Shown: piece after piece, positions 8,160 through 19,625 of the stretch
How the letters are laid out: the number at the start of each line of letters is the position of its first letter
Numbering within the stretch: position 1 is the first letter of the stretch
Assembly: GCF_000026105.1 (NCBI RefSeq)
Contig: NC_008027.1
Span: 5,228,501 to 5,292,500 of the forward strand
Length of the DNA: 64,000 bases
Direction: 5' to 3'
Origin: Pseudomonas entomophila L48
GTDB taxonomy: Bacteria > Pseudomonadota > Gammaproteobacteria > Pseudomonadales > Pseudomonadaceae
Notes under the pieces: model-generated
What the model was told of the DNA's origin: nothing
Seen by the model: only the letters and a program-made list of their open reading frames with translations
The model's database searches: none
Position numbers and translations under genes: made by a program

Positions 8160-9173
8160 ATGACGATCCGCCCGCAACCGCTGATGCGCACCCTGGCCGC
8201 TGCCCTCCTGAGCCTGGTGATCGGCGCACCGGCCGCCCTGGCAGACGAACCGGTCACGTTGACGATGTACAACGGCCAGCACAAGGAAATCGGTGACGCC
8301 ATTGCCAAGGCCTACGAGGCCAAGACCGGCATCCATATCAATATCCGCAAGGGCAGCAGCAACCAGCTGGCCAGCCAGATCATCGAGGAAGGCGAGCGCT
8401 CGCCGGCCGACATCATCTACACCGAGGAATCCCCGCCCCTGAACAACCTGGGCGAGCTGGGCCTGTTGGCGAAGATCGACGATGCCACCGCGAACATGAT
8501 GCCCAAGGAATACGTGGGCGCCAATGGCACCTGGATGGGCATCACCGCCCGCACCCGCATCGTGGTGTTCAACCCGAAGAAGATCGACGAGAAAGACCTG
8601 CCGACGACCGTGATGGACTTCGCCAATCCTGAATGGGAAGGGCGCGTCGGCTACGTCCCCACCAGCGGCGCTTTCCAGGAACAGGCCGTGGCCATCCTCA
8701 AGATGCACGGGCGCGAGGCCACCGAAGAATGGCTGACGGGCCTGAAAGCCTTCGGCAAGGTCTACACCAACAACATGGTTGCGCTGAAGGCCGTGGAAAA
8801 AGGTGAAGTCGCCGCCGTGCTGGTCAACAACTACTACTGGTATGCCCTGGAGCGCGAACGCGGCAAGCTCGACTCCAAGCTGTATTACCTGGCCGATGGC
8901 GATGCCGGCAACCTGGTGACCATCTCCGGCGCCGCCGTGGTCAAGGCCAGCAAGCACCCGAAAGAAGCCCAGGCCCTGCTCAACTGGATGGCCAGCGAAG
9001 AAGGCCAGCGGGTGATCACCCAGACCACCGCCGAGTACCCACTGCACAAGGGCATGGTTTCGGATCGCGGCCTGAAGCCGTTCGAGGATCTGCGCCCGCC
9101 GAAGATCTCGCCGGCCGACCTGGGCAACGCCGAGGAAGCCATCGAGCTCGAACGTGAGGTTGGCCTGCTCTGA
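8160..9173 (+). CDS. Iron-type ABC transporter, periplasmic binding protein (FbpA/AfuA-like)
   Basis: Periplasmic receptor of a ferric-ion-type ABC importer. The 337-residue precursor has a Sec signal peptide (MTIRPQPLMRTLAAALLSLVIG region, likely cut after ALA at 28) and the bacterial extracellular solute-binding fold. Tyr225-Tyr226 in NNYYWYALE matches the paired tyrosines that bind iron in FbpA-like proteins. The ATG at 8160 is chosen because it immediately precedes the signal peptide. The stop codon overlaps the permease start by one base (TGATG). The ligand is inferred from family resemblance; other metals or phosphonates are possible. Confidence 0.9.
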   Translation: MTIRPQPLMRTLAAALLSLVIGAPAALADEPVTLTMYNGQHKEIGDAIAKAYEAKTGIHINIRKGSSNQLASQIIEEGERSPADIIYTEESPPLNNLGELGLLAKIDDATANMMPKEYVGANGTWMGITARTRIVVFNPKKIDEKDLPTTVMDFANPEWEGRVGYVPTSGAFQEQAVAILKMHGREATEEWLTGLKAFGKVYTNNMVALKAVEKGEVAAVLVNNYYWYALERERGKLDSKLYYLADGDAGNLVTISGAAVVKASKHPKEAQALLNWMASEEGQRVITQTTAEYPLHKGMVSDRGLKPFEDLRPPKISPADLGNAEEAIELEREVGLL

Positions 9174-10738
9174 TGACCGCCGCCCTGCCCTCGCCCACCT
9201 TGTCGCACTTCGTCCCGAAACGCAGGCGCCCGTCCATCTGGGTGGTACTGCCCGTGCTGTTCCTGGTGGCGATGAGCCTGTTGCCGTTGCTCTACGTCGG
9301 GCTCAAGGCCTGGGAAGCGGGCTGGCACGAAGCCCTGCGCCTACTCTGGCGCCCCTTCGTCTGGGGGCTGCTGCGCAACACCCTGCTGCTGATGGTCGGC
9401 GTCACCGTGCTGTGCCTGCTGGCGGGCGTGGCCCTGGCCTGGCTGCTGGAGCGCAGCGACCTACCAGGGCGCCGACTGTGGGGCGTGGTGCTGTGCCTGC
9501 CGTTTGCCGTGCCGTCGTTCATCAGCAGTTTCACCTGGGTGTCGCTGAGCTCGGACTTCGAAGGGCTGGGCGGGGCAATCCTGGTCATGGCACTGTCGAA
9601 GTACCCGCTGGTGTTCCTGCCGGTGGCCGCCACCCTACGCAACCTCGACACCTCGCTTGAGGAGTCGGCGCGCACCCTGGGCTGCAGCCGCTGGGGCGTG
9701 TTCCACAAGATCACCCTGCCGCTACTATGGCCGTCAATGCTCGGCGGCGCGCTGTTGATCGCCCTGCACATGCTGGTGGAGTTCGGCGCCCTGTCGATCC
9801 TTGGGCTGCAGACGTTCACCACGGCGATCTACCAGCAGTTCGAGCTGGAGTTCAGCAACGCCAACGCAGCCATGCTCTCGGCAGTGCTGCTGGCGCTGTG
9901 CCTGTTGATGCTGTGGCTGGAATTGCGGGTACGCGGCAAGGCACGGCATGTACGTATCGGCCAGGGCGTGGCGCGTCGTGCGCAGCCGGTACGCCTGCGA
10001 GCCTGGATGCCACTCGGGCAACTCTTCTGCCTGGCGCTGGCAGTGCTGGGCAGCGGTATTCCACTGGCCATGCTCGGCTATTGGCTGAGCGTGGGTTCGT
10101 CGGCGGCCTTCCCGGTGGCGGCGATCAGCAAAGCGTTGCTGACCTCGCTGTCGGTGTCGCTGGGCGGTGCCGGTTTCTGCGTGCTGCTGGCCCTGCCGAT
10201 CAGCTTCCTGGTGGTGCGCTACAAGGGCCGCCTGGCGATCTGGGCCGAACGCCTGCCATACCTGCTGCATGCCCTACCCGGCCTGGTAATCGCGCTGACG
10301 CTGGTGTTCTTCGCCCTTCACTACGTGCCGGCGCTGTACCAGACCACCGCGTTGCTGATCCTGGCCTATGCCCTGCTGTTCCTGCCGTTGGCGCAGTCAC
10401 CGGTGCGCACCGCGCTGAACAAGGCCTCGCCGACCCTGGAAGAGGCTGCTCGCACCTTGGGCGCCAGCAGCTTCGCGGCGTTCTGCCGGGTCACCTTGCC
10501 CATCATCTTCCCGGCGATGGCTGCGGCCTTTGCCCTGGTGTTCCTGGATGCGATGAAAGAGCTGACCGCCACCCTGCTGCTCAGCCCGACCGGCATGACC
10601 ACCCTGGCCACCGAGGTGTGGGCGCATACCGCCAACGTCGAGTTCGCGGCGGCGGCGCCTTATGCGGCGTTGCTGATCGTGGTGTCGGGGTTGCCCGTAT
10701 ATCTGCTGACCACGCGGATGTATCTGAACAAGGCGTGA
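9173..10738 (+). CDS. Iron-type ABC transporter, fused permease (FbpB-like)
   Basis: Inner-membrane permease of the same importer. The 521-residue protein holds two fused binding-protein-dependent transport domains, about twelve membrane segments in all. Each half carries an EAA loop that contacts the ATPase: EESARTLGCSRWGVFHKITLP (about 163-183) and the similar EEAARTLGAS region in the second half. Translationally coupled to the binding protein. No ATP-binding subunit follows: the next gene is an opposing chemoreceptor, so an ATPase encoded elsewhere must be used. Confidence 0.92.
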   Translation: MTAALPSPTLSHFVPKRRRPSIWVVLPVLFLVAMSLLPLLYVGLKAWEAGWHEALRLLWRPFVWGLLRNTLLLMVGVTVLCLLAGVALAWLLERSDLPGRRLWGVVLCLPFAVPSFISSFTWVSLSSDFEGLGGAILVMALSKYPLVFLPVAATLRNLDTSLEESARTLGCSRWGVFHKITLPLLWPSMLGGALLIALHMLVEFGALSILGLQTFTTAIYQQFELEFSNANAAMLSAVLLALCLLMLWLELRVRGKARHVRIGQGVARRAQPVRLRAWMPLGQLFCLALAVLGSGIPLAMLGYWLSVGSSAAFPVAAISKALLTSLSVSLGGAGFCVLLALPISFLVVRYKGRLAIWAERLPYLLHALPGLVIALTLVFFALHYVPALYQTTALLILAYALLFLPLAQSPVRTALNKASPTLEEAARTLGASSFAAFCRVTLPIIFPAMAAAFALVFLDAMKELTATLLLSPTGMTTLATEVWAHTANVEFAAAAPYAALLIVVSGLPVYLLTTRMYLNKA

Positions 10739-10746
10739 GCCCCCTG

Positions 10747-10801
10747 TTCGCCGGCAAGCCGGCTCCTACGGGTTTCGTGTAGGAGCCGGCTTGCCGGCGA
10801 A
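10747..10801. repeat. Inverted REP pair (CCGGCTTGCCGG class) between convergent genes
   Basis: TTCGCCGGCAAGCCGGCTCC faces a GTAGGAGCCGGCTTGCCGGCGAA unit. It fills the space between the permease stop (10738) and the chemoreceptor stop (10804), where it probably acts as a shared transcript end. Confidence 0.85.
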
Positions 10802-10803
10802 CC

Positions 10804-12738
10804 TCAGGCCCTGAACTGCCCCAGGCTCGCCCGCAACTGCGCCGCCAGGTCATCCAGCACCTTGCTGCTGGCCGTGGTCTGCATCACCACTTCGGCTGAA
10901 CGCTCGGCCTGGGCATGAATGGTTTCCACCCGCCCACGCACCGCCTGCGCGCCATGGGCCTGCTGCTCGGCTGCACGAGTGGCCAGGCCGATCGCCGCAT
11001 GCACCTGCTCCACCGCCGCCTGCACCGATTGCTGGCGCCGCTCGTTGTCGCGCAGCACCAGCAAGCCTTCACTGGCCTGGCGCCCGGCCTGGCTGATGGT
11101 CGCCACGGCCTCCTTGGCGCCCTGCTGCAAGGCGACGATATGCGACTGGATATCCCCGGTCGAACTCTGGGTCTTGCTCGCCAGCGCCCGCACCTCGTCG
11201 GCCACCACGGCGAACCCACGCCCGGTCTCACCCGCCCGCGCCGCCTCGATGGCCGCATTGAGCGCCAGCAGGTTGGTCTGTTCGGCGATACCATGGATCA
11301 CCGTCAGCACGACTTCGATCTGCTCGCTCTGCTTGGCCAACCGTTCGATCACTTGCGAGCCGGTTTCCACCTCACCCGCCAGGTTCTCGATCAGGCGCGC
11401 CAACTGAGTGGAGGCGCGACTGTTCTCGTCGGTGGCCTGACGGATGTCCACCACCTGCTGCAGCGCGGCCTGCATCGCATGGCTCTCGGCCTGAGCTTCG
11501 TCCGCCATGCTCGACAGGTCGCGCAGGCTGGCGGCCACCTCATCACGCTGCAAGGCCGCAGCAGCATCGGCCCCAGCATTGCGCTGAGCCATGCTGCCGA
11601 TCTCCACGCCGGTGCGCTGCGCCACTTCACCGGCCTCACGGACAATAGGCTGCAGCTTGTCGACGAAGCGGTTCACCGCCGAGGCCATGTCACCGATCTC
11701 GTCACGGCTGTCCAGCTTCACGCGCTTGGTCAAGTCGCCCTCCCCGGCGGCCAGGTCATTCAGGGCGGCGATCAGCAGGCGCAGCTTGCTCACCACCCGA
11801 TGGCCCAGCACCACGGCCACCACCAGCAGTACACCCAGCCCGACCAGGACCAGGCCCAGGCCGATGCGCCAGCGCAGCTCGCCGGCTGCATCACGCACGG
11901 TCTGCGCAGTGTTGGCCTGCATTGCCGTGGCGCTGTTCTGCGCGGTTTCCAGGCGTGCCCGCAGTGCCTTGCCGCTGTCGGCGGCAGCGGCCACCAGGCT
12001 GTCGCCGACCAGCTGCTCGCCACTGGCGATCAGTGCCGCGAAACGTTGGTCGAGGGCCTTCAGTTCCTGGTCGACACCGGCCGTGGAAACGCCCATCAGC
12101 ACCTTGCCGATCTCGGCACCGTTGGGGCTGATCGAGGCTTCGACGAAGTACACCGAAGCATCCTTGCGCGCCGCGTCCAGCACCTTGTCCAGCGCCCGCT
12201 CGCCCTGACCCTTGTCCATCAGCGCCTGGTTGATCGGGTTCTGCCGGTTCAGGTAACGGGTCAGGTGCTGGCCCTGAGCGTCGTCGTAGATCACGAACAG
12301 CACATTGGGGTTGCGCTGGGCGCGCCGAGCGAAGTCCGAGAGCGTCGGCACATCGTTGTCCCAGATGGCACGCGGCGCCACGGAGGCAAGCAGTTCGGCC
12401 ATGTCGTTGGCCGAATCCTTCAGGTTCTTCTCCAACGTCGCGCGCAGTTGCTGCTGCTCGCTCTGCAGGCGCTCGGAAAGACCGGCGCTCAGGCGTTGAC
12501 GGGTGCTGGCCGACAAGCTGTCGAGCCCGGCGCGCACATCTTGCCCGGCTTGCTCAAGCTCGGTGGCCAGTTTGCGACTGTCATTACCCAGCCGCTCGCC
12601 CAGATCGGCCTCCAGGGCCGTGACCGTGCTCCGCGTCAGTGCAACGGCAACCAGCACCTGCACCAGAAGAGCGATACCAAGCGCAACAAACACAGGCCGC
12701 AAGAGGCGGCTTCGTAACAATGAAAGGATGGCAGACAC
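10804..12738 (-). CDS. Methyl-accepting chemotaxis protein
   Basis: Transmembrane chemoreceptor that signals to CheA/CheW. Counting from the chosen GTG, the 644-residue protein has membrane segment 1 at about 14-36, a periplasmic sensing region to about 290, membrane segment 2 at about 291-313, a HAMP domain, and a cytoplasmic signalling domain with the conserved hairpin tip [19 protein letters not shown]. No C-terminal CheR-binding pentapeptide is seen (it ends SLGQFRA). GTG at 12738 is chosen because GAGGG lies about eight bases upstream and the membrane helix follows; an ATG 14 codons earlier is the alternative. The ligand is unknown. Confidence 0.92.
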   Translation of the reverse strand: MSAILSLLRSRLLRPVFVALGIALLVQVLVAVALTRSTVTALEADLGERLGNDSRKLATELEQAGQDVRAGLDSLSASTRQRLSAGLSERLQSEQQQLRATLEKNLKDSANDMAELLASVAPRAIWDNDVPTLSDFARRAQRNPNVLFVIYDDAQGQHLTRYLNRQNPINQALMDKGQGERALDKVLDAARKDASVYFVEASISPNGAEIGKVLMGVSTAGVDQELKALDQRFAALIASGEQLVGDSLVAAAADSGKALRARLETAQNSATAMQANTAQTVRDAAGELRWRIGLGLVLVGLGVLLVVAVVLGHRVVSKLRLLIAALNDLAAGEGDLTKRVKLDSRDEIGDMASAVNRFVDKLQPIVREAGEVAQRTGVEIGSMAQRNAGADAAAALQRDEVAASLRDLSSMADEAQAESHAMQAALQQVVDIRQATDENSRASTQLARLIENLAGEVETGSQVIERLAKQSEQIEVVLTVIHGIAEQTNLLALNAAIEAARAGETGRGFAVVADEVRALASKTQSSTGDIQSHIVALQQGAKEAVATISQAGRQASEGLLVLRDNERRQQSVQAAVEQVHAAIGLATRAAEQQAHGAQAVRGRVETIHAQAERSAEVVMQTTASSKVLDDLAAQLRASLGQFRA

Positions 12739-12874
12739 GTTGTAACCCTCGTGTTTCCGGCGCCATTGCTTTGATGGCATCTTCAGAATCTTCTTACAGC
12801 AAGGGTTGTGCCTGAGGCAGCAGGTATAAACGCCAATCCAGGTAACAAGGTGAGGCATTTATGCATTTCGACCC

Positions 12875-12900
12875 GGTAGGAGCCAGCCTTGCTGGCGAAG
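12875..12900 (+). repeat. Single REP unit (CCAGCCTTGCTGG class)
   Basis: One GTAGGAGCCAGCCTTGCTGGCGAA-type palindrome without an opposing partner, between the chemoreceptor start and the purA terminator. Confidence 0.7.
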
Positions 12901-12944
12901 CAGGCAACGCGGCGGATGGCCCCCACCTGGACAGGGCACATACG

Positions 12945-12978
12945 AAAACGCCGCGCCCCCTTGCGGGAGCGCGGCGTT
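12945..12978 (-). terminator. Rho-independent terminator after purA
   Basis: AACGCCGCGC (12947-12956) pairs with GCGCGGCGTT (12969-12978). On the minus strand the stem is followed by TTTTCG. It starts about 24 bases after the purA stop. Confidence 0.8.
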
Positions 12979-13001
12979 CAATCAGCTACCGAAGTGGCTG
13001 A

Positions 13002-14309
<1,308 letters not shown>

Positions 14310-14350
14310 TCACGCAAACTTGGTTGCCGGCCCACTGCCGGCGAAGAATC

Positions 14351-15538
14351 TCAATGGGTCAGCGGCAGAACCTGCCAGCGCCCGTCTTGCTGAATCAATT
14401 GCCGATCACAATCCGCCTCGAGAGCAGCACTCAGCGGTTGGCCAGGCAGGGCCTGGACCACACGCTGGCCCTCGTTGCGCAACTGGCAGACATGCTGCCA
14501 GAGGGCCGCATCGCTGCTGTCGGGCATCCAGATGCCGCCAGCAGGCAATACGACCTCCGCTCGCCCCAGTGTGACCAGGGTCTTCAAATCCGTGGAGAAA
14601 CCGGTGGCCGGGCGTGCCCGGCCAAAATCAGCGCCGATGTCGTCGTAGCGGCCGCCCTGGGCGATCGATTGACCTTCGCCAGGAACGAACACGGCGAACA
14701 CCACGCCGGTGTGATAGTGATAGCCGCGCAGCTCGCCGAGGTCGAAGTACAGCGGCAGGTCCGGGTAGCGCGACGCCAGGCGATCGGCGATCGCCAGCAG
14801 GTCGTCCAGCGCCGCCAGCACGCTGGCCGGGGCACGGCCCAGGCGCACGCGGGCCTCGGCCAGCACTTCGCGGCCACCGCACAGCTCGACCAGGGCGCGC
14901 AGCATGTTGCCCAGGTCCTTTGGCAGGTCGGCGGTGAGCGTCTGCACTTCGTCGACCGCCTTGCGCTGCAGGGCGTCGAACAACTGCTGCTCCACGTCGC
15001 CGGACAGGTTGGCGGCACGGGCCAGACCGCGGTAGATACCGACATGGCCGAGGTCCATGTGCACATCCGGCACATCGGTCAGCTGCAACGTGGCGAGCAT
15101 CAGGCTGATGACTTCGACATCGCTGGTTGGGCTGGCATCGCCGTACAGCTCGGCGCCCAATTGGATCGGGCTACGCGAAGTGGACAGGGCTCGCGGTTGC
15201 GCGTGCAGCACGCTACCGGCATAGCACAGGCGGCTCGGGCCTTCGCGGCGCAGGGTGTGGGCGTCGATACGCGCGACCTGCGGGGTGAAGTCGGCACGGA
15301 AGCCCATCAGGCGCCCGGATTGCGGGTCGACGACCTTGAAGGTGCGCTGGTCCAGGTCCTGGCCGGCGCCGGTGAGCAGCGACTCCAGGTACTCGATATG
15401 GGGTGTGACAACCAGCTCGTATCCCCAGCTCTGGAACAGGTCCAACACCTGCCGACGCGCGATCTCGATGCGCGCAGCCTCAGGTGGCAGTACTTCCTCG
15501 ATGCCATCTGGCAAGAGCCAGCGGTCTACCGTTGCCAT
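14351..15538 (-). CDS. hisZ: ATP phosphoribosyltransferase regulatory subunit HisZ
   Basis: A histidyl-tRNA-synthetase-like protein that forms a complex with the short HisG and makes the first step of histidine synthesis feedback-sensitive. The 395-residue protein starts [25 protein letters not shown] and has the class II synthetase core motifs ([19 protein letters not shown]) but lacks the C-terminal anticodon-binding domain of HisRS. ATG at 15538 is used; the upstream extension of about 51 codons is rich in Arg/Pro and lies in the terminator region. It stands between hflC and purA. Confidence 0.95.
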   Translation of the reverse strand: MATVDRWLLPDGIEEVLPPEAARIEIARRQVLDLFQSWGYELVVTPHIEYLESLLTGAGQDLDQRTFKVVDPQSGRLMGFRADFTPQVARIDAHTLRREGPSRLCYAGSVLHAQPRALSTSRSPIQLGAELYGDASPTSDVEVISLMLATLQLTDVPDVHMDLGHVGIYRGLARAANLSGDVEQQLFDALQRKAVDEVQTLTADLPKDLGNMLRALVELCGGREVLAEARVRLGRAPASVLAALDDLLAIADRLASRYPDLPLYFDLGELRGYHYHTGVVFAVFVPGEGQSIAQGGRYDDIGADFGRARPATGFSTDLKTLVTLGRAEVVLPAGGIWMPDSSDAALWQHVCQLRNEGQRVVQALPGQPLSAALEADCDRQLIQQDGRWQVLPLTH

Positions 15539-15707
15539 TACGCCATTTCCCCTTTGGTCCGGGCGGCCTGCCTGGCGGCGAGCCTTGAGTGAAACGGATC
15601 CTGGCGGACAGCAGCGGGCAGGACCGAGCCCAGCGCAGCCACCGTTACCAGCACCCTCGAATACCTTGCGCCGGGGCCGCTCTTGGGCCAATGAACCTTA
15701 CAGACGC

Positions 15708-15731
15708 AAAAAAGCCGGGAATTTCCCGGCT
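15708..15731 (-). terminator. Rho-independent terminator after hflC
   Basis: AGCCGGGAA (15713-15721) pairs with TTCCCGGCT (15723-15731). Read on the minus strand the stem is followed by a run of six T. Lies between hflC and hisZ, so it should end the hfq-hflX-hflK-hflC transcript. Confidence 0.88.
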
Positions 15732-15807
15732 GACTCATCATACACCCCTTTTCGCTCGGGATGCACCCCGCCTGGCATTTTAGCAGCCGGGCGGGGCGCT
15801 CCTCGCG

Positions 15808-16677
15808 TCAGGGCTTGCTCTTGTCCAGGTAGCGGAAGAACTCGTTCTTCGCATCCAGGACCAGCACGTCGCTCTTGCTGGAGAAGCTTTCGCGGTAGGC
15901 CTGCAGGCTACGGTAGAACGCGTAGAAGTCAGCGTCCTGCGTGTAGGCTTTAGCGTAGATGGCAGCCGACTGGGCATCGCCGTCACCGCGGGTCTCTTCC
16001 GCTTCACGATACGCCTCGGCCAGCAGCACACGGCGCTGACGGTCGGCGTCGGCACGAATACCTTCGGCCAGCTCGTTACCCTTGGCGCGGTGCTCGCGGG
16101 CCTCACGCTCACGCTCGGTGCTCATGCGGTCGAACACGCTGCGGTTGACCTCCTTGGGCAGGTCGATGGCCTTGACGCGAACGTCGACCACTTCGATACC
16201 CAGCTCCTTGCTGGCCATGCGGTTCAGCGAGGCGGTGATGTCGCTCATCAGCGCGTCACGCTCACCGGAAACCACTTCGTGCAGGGTGCGCTTACCGAAC
16301 TGGTCACGCAGGCCGCTTTCCAGGCGGCGCGACAGACGCTCGTCGGCGATCTGCTTCATGCCCGAGGTCGCGGTATAGAAGCGCTCGGCGTCCTTGACCC
16401 GCCACTTGGCGTAGGCGTCGACCATCACCGCCTTCTTCTCCAGCGTCAGGAAACGCTGGGTCGGGGCATCGAGGGTCATCAGGCGGGCGTCGAACTTGCG
16501 CACCTGGTTCACGTACGGGACCTTCACATGCAGGCCAGGCTGGACATCGGCCTTGACCACGCGACCGAACTGCAGCAATACCGCGCGCTCGGTTTGCGAG
16601 ACGATGTAGAAGCAGTTCCAGGCGACGACGCCCAGCACCACGGCGCCGATCAGGGCGAACAGCGATTTATTGCTCAT
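15808..16677 (-). CDS. hflC: HflC, subunit of the HflKC membrane complex
   Basis: SPFH/prohibitin-family membrane protein that, with HflK, surrounds and modulates the FtsH protease. The 289-residue protein has one N-terminal membrane anchor (about 5-25: LIGAVVLGVVAWNCFYIVSQ) and a periplasmic SPFH/band-7 domain with the sequence TERAVLLQFGRVVKADVQPGLHV at its start (abridged here to key residues TERAVLLQFG). A long Glu/Arg/Ala-rich coiled coil follows. Its ATG overlaps the hflK stop by one base, giving tight coupling. Confidence 0.96.
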   Translation of the reverse strand: MSNKSLFALIGAVVLGVVAWNCFYIVSQTERAVLLQFGRVVKADVQPGLHVKVPYVNQVRKFDARLMTLDAPTQRFLTLEKKAVMVDAYAKWRVKDAERFYTATSGMKQIADERLSRRLESGLRDQFGKRTLHEVVSGERDALMSDITASLNRMASKELGIEVVDVRVKAIDLPKEVNRSVFDRMSTEREREAREHRAKGNELAEGIRADADRQRRVLLAEAYREAEETRGDGDAQSAAIYAKAYTQDADFYAFYRSLQAYRESFSSKSDVLVLDAKNEFFRYLDKSKP

Positions 16678-17855
16678 CAGCGGCTCTCCCTGGAACGCAG
16701 CGGCGGTTGTTGTTGCAGGTCTTGCGCGCTACGCGCGGCGGCGTCGTTGACCGACGGCGATACGCTGCTGACCGGCGCTGCACTGCTGCGGCTGCCTTCG
16801 ACCATCTTGTCCAGTGGCAAGTAGAGCAGGTTGTTCTGCCCGTCCTTGGCCGTTACCAGGACCTTGCTGGAGTTGCTGTAGACCTCCTGCATGGTTTCCA
16901 GGTAAAGACGCTGGCGAGTGACCTCCGGTGCCTTGCGGTACTCGGCGACCAGCTTGGTGAAGCGGTCGGCCTCACCCTTGGCGCGAGCGATGACTTCGTC
17001 GCGGTAGCCGTTGGCGTCCTCGATGATGCGTTGCGCCTGACCACGGGCTTCGGGCACCACGCCATTGGCGTAGGATTCGGCCTGGTTGCGGGCACGCTGC
17101 TCGTCTTCGCGGGCGCGGATCACGTCGTCGAAGGCTTCCTGCACTTCACGCGGGGCGGCCGCACTCTGTACGTTCACCTGGGTGACGGTGATACCGGTGC
17201 GGTACGTATCGAGGAAACGCTGCAGGCGCTCGCGGATGTCCACGGCCATCTGCTCGCGGCCTTCGGTCAGCACCTGGTCCATCGAGGTGGAGCCCACCAC
17301 GTGGCGCAGGGCGCTGTCGGTGGCATGCTGCAGGCTGACTTCCGGCTGGTCGACGTTGAGCACGAAGTCCTGCAGGTTGCTGATGCGGTATTGCACGGTC
17401 AGCGGCACCTCGACGATGTTCTCGTCTTCGGTGAGCATCTGGCCCTGCTTGGTGTAGGCCCGCTCGCGGGTCACGTTTTCCATGTACTTGCGGTCGATCG
17501 GCGGGAAATAGATATTCAGGCCGGGACCGACGGTTTCGTAATACTTGCCGAAGCGCAGCACCACGGCCTGCTCCTGCTCGTCCACCACGTACACGGCGCT
17601 GTACAGCCAGATCGCCGCCAGCACCGCCAGGCCAACGCCCAGCAGGCCAAAGCCGCCACCCTTGCCGATATTGCGGTCACCGCCGCTGCGTTTCTTGCCA
17701 CTGCCGAACATGCCGTTCAGGCTGTCCTGCAGCTTGCGGAAGGCCTCGTCGAGATCCGGTGGACCTTTCTTGTCGCCACCACCGCCGCCGCCGTTACGGC
17801 GACCGCCCCAAGGATCCTGATTGTTCGAGTTGCCACCCGGCTCGTTCCAAGCCAT
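16677..17855 (-). CDS. hflK: HflK, subunit of the HflKC membrane complex
   Basis: Partner of HflC in the FtsH-associated SPFH complex. The 392-residue protein opens with a Gly/Asn-rich cytoplasmic segment (MAWNEPGGNSNNQDPWGG, then a run of Gly), then a single membrane helix (about 80-100), a band-7 domain (DEQEQAVVLRFGKY) and a coiled coil with QRIIEDANGYRDEVIARAKG. ATG at 17855 is chosen; it lies before the Gly-rich tail, and two further in-frame ATGs upstream add only short extensions. Gene order hflX-hflK-hflC is conserved in proteobacteria. Confidence 0.96.
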   Translation of the reverse strand: MAWNEPGGNSNNQDPWGGRRNGGGGGGDKKGPPDLDEAFRKLQDSLNGMFGSGKKRSGGDRNIGKGGGFGLLGVGLAVLAAIWLYSAVYVVDEQEQAVVLRFGKYYETVGPGLNIYFPPIDRKYMENVTRERAYTKQGQMLTEDENIVEVPLTVQYRISNLQDFVLNVDQPEVSLQHATDSALRHVVGSTSMDQVLTEGREQMAVDIRERLQRFLDTYRTGITVTQVNVQSAAAPREVQEAFDDVIRAREDEQRARNQAESYANGVVPEARGQAQRIIEDANGYRDEVIARAKGEADRFTKLVAEYRKAPEVTRQRLYLETMQEVYSNSSKVLVTAKDGQNNLLYLPLDKMVEGSRSSAAPVSSVSPSVNDAAARSAQDLQQQPPLRSRESR

Positions 17856-17951
17856 AGCGCTCTCCATCTGATAAAGCAAAGACGCGCCCACGGCGCGCCG
17901 TCCAATGCTACAGAATGCCTGTCACCGCTGCCCGACGACCTCGACGGGCAT

Positions 17952-19253
17952 TTATTGCAAAGTGTGTTGCTCGACAAACACTTGCGGCTCCATGCCCTCG
18001 CGGCTGACCAGGCGATTCAACTCGACCCTGGGCAGTCGCACGCTCAGCAAGCTGCGCCCTTCTTCATCATGCTCTTCACTCTGCACGGCGCCCAAGGCAA
18101 AGAATTGCGCGCGCAGGCGGGCAAACCGTTGCTCCAGGCACAGGGTTCCGACATACAGGTCGTCCCCCAGCAACTCGGCGATTGCCTGGCCAACCAGCTC
18201 CAGGCCACGTCCATCACGCGCCGATACCCAGACCCGCTGCGGCTTGCCATCGGCATCGCGCTGGATCTGCGGCTCGACATCTTCAAGCAGGTCGAGTTTG
18301 TTATAGACCTCGAGGATCGGCAAGCTCTCGGCCCCGATCTCCCCCAGCACCGCCAGTACCTGCTCGATCTGTTCCATACGATCAGGCTCGTGAGCATCGA
18401 TCACATGCAGCAGCAGGTCGGAGTTGCTCGACTCTTCGAGCGTAGCCCGAAATGCCTCGACCAGCTTGTGCGGCAGGTGGCGGATGAAGCCCACGGTGTC
18501 GGCCAGCACGATCGGCCCCAGGTCGGCCAGCTCGAGCCGGCGCAGCGTGGGGTCGAGGGTGGCGAACAGCTGGTCCGCGGCATACACCTCGGACTGGGTC
18601 AGGGCATTGAACAGGGTCGATTTGCCGGCGTTGGTGTAGCCCACCAGCGACACCGACGGGATGTCCGCGCGCTTGCGCCCGCGACGGGCCTGTTCGCGCT
18701 GGCTGCGCACCTTCTCAAGGCGTGCCTTGATCTGGCGCAGGCGCACCCGCAGCAGGCGGCGGTCGGTTTCAAGCTGGGTTTCACCCGGGCCGCGCAGGCC
18801 GATACCACCCTTCTGGCGTTCAAGGTGAGTCCAGCCGCGCACCAGCCGCGTGCTCATGTGCTCGAGCTGGGCCAGTTCGACCTGCAGCTTGCCTTCGTGA
18901 GTACGCGCCCGCTGGGCGAAGATGTCGAGAATCAGCCCGGTGCGGTCCAGCACGCGACACTCGAAGACGCGTTCGAGGTTGCGTTCCTGGCTGGGCGTGA
19001 GGGTGTGATTGAAAATCACCAGGTCGGCTTCGGCGGATTTGACCAGGTCGCGCAACTCCTCGACCTTGCCGCTGCCGATCAGAAACTTGGCGGTGGGCTG
19101 ATGCCGCGCCACTGTTACCAGCGAAACGATATCGGCGCCGGCCGACAGCGCCAGCTCCTGAAACTCCTGCGGGTCTTCGCGCGCCTCAGGGTTCTGACCT
19201 TCCAAGTGAACGAGCAACGCTCGCTCACCACCACCGTGGCGCTCAAAGAACAA
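17952..19253 (-). CDS. hflX: Ribosome-associated GTPase HflX
   Basis: GTPase that binds stalled or heat-damaged 70S ribosomes and splits them into subunits. The 433-residue protein begins MFFERHGGGERALLVHLEGQ, has the N-terminal HflX domain with the glycine-rich KFLIGSGKVEEL segment, a long helical linker and the G domain with P-loop GYTNAGKSTLFNALT, switch DTVGFIRHLP and specificity motif NKLD. It follows hfq by 18 bases, so the two are almost certainly co-transcribed. Confidence 0.97.
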   Translation of the reverse strand: MFFERHGGGERALLVHLEGQNPEAREDPQEFQELALSAGADIVSLVTVARHQPTAKFLIGSGKVEELRDLVKSAEADLVIFNHTLTPSQERNLERVFECRVLDRTGLILDIFAQRARTHEGKLQVELAQLEHMSTRLVRGWTHLERQKGGIGLRGPGETQLETDRRLLRVRLRQIKARLEKVRSQREQARRGRKRADIPSVSLVGYTNAGKSTLFNALTQSEVYAADQLFATLDPTLRRLELADLGPIVLADTVGFIRHLPHKLVEAFRATLEESSNSDLLLHVIDAHEPDRMEQIEQVLAVLGEIGAESLPILEVYNKLDLLEDVEPQIQRDADGKPQRVWVSARDGRGLELVGQAIAELLGDDLYVGTLCLEQRFARLRAQFFALGAVQSEEHDEEGRSLLSVRLPRVELNRLVSREGMEPQVFVEQHTLQ

Positions 19254-19271
19254 TGCAGGCTCCTACTTTTT

Positions 19272-19532
19272 TCAAGCGTTGCCTGGCTCGCTGTCGCCGT
19301 GCTCGGCATCGGACGGGCTTGGCAGACGAACCGGACGGGCAGGTACGACGGTCGAAATGGCGTGCTTGTAGACCATCTGGCTGACGGTGTTCTTCAGCAG
19401 CACGACGAACTGGTCGAAGGATTCAATCTGACCCTGCAGCTTGATCCCGTTGACCAGATAGATCGAAACCGGGACTTTTTCTTTTCTCAAGGTGTTCAAG
19501 TAAGGGTCTTGTAGCGAATGCCCTTTTGACAT
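19272..19532 (-). CDS. hfq: RNA chaperone Hfq
   Basis: Hexameric Sm-like protein that pairs small RNAs with mRNAs and, in Pseudomonas, works with Crc in catabolite control. The 86-residue protein starts [19 protein letters not shown] and contains both Sm motifs ([19 protein letters not shown] and the [11 protein letters not shown] segment), with a short Ser/Pro/Glu tail as is usual in pseudomonads. An in-frame ATG eight codons upstream is disfavoured because the family begins with MSKGHS. Neighbours miaA and hflX match the standard order. Confidence 0.98.
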   Translation of the reverse strand: MSKGHSLQDPYLNTLRKEKVPVSIYLVNGIKLQGQIESFDQFVVLLKNTVSQMVYKHAISTVVPARPVRLPSPSDAEHGDSEPGNA

Positions 19533-19625
19533 ATGCCGCACTCCTGTAAGGATCAATAGTAGAAAAACAAGAAATTCGATGATTCATGCCGCCTTTCGTA
19601 AGAATAGACGGCTATAAGCAGGGAC

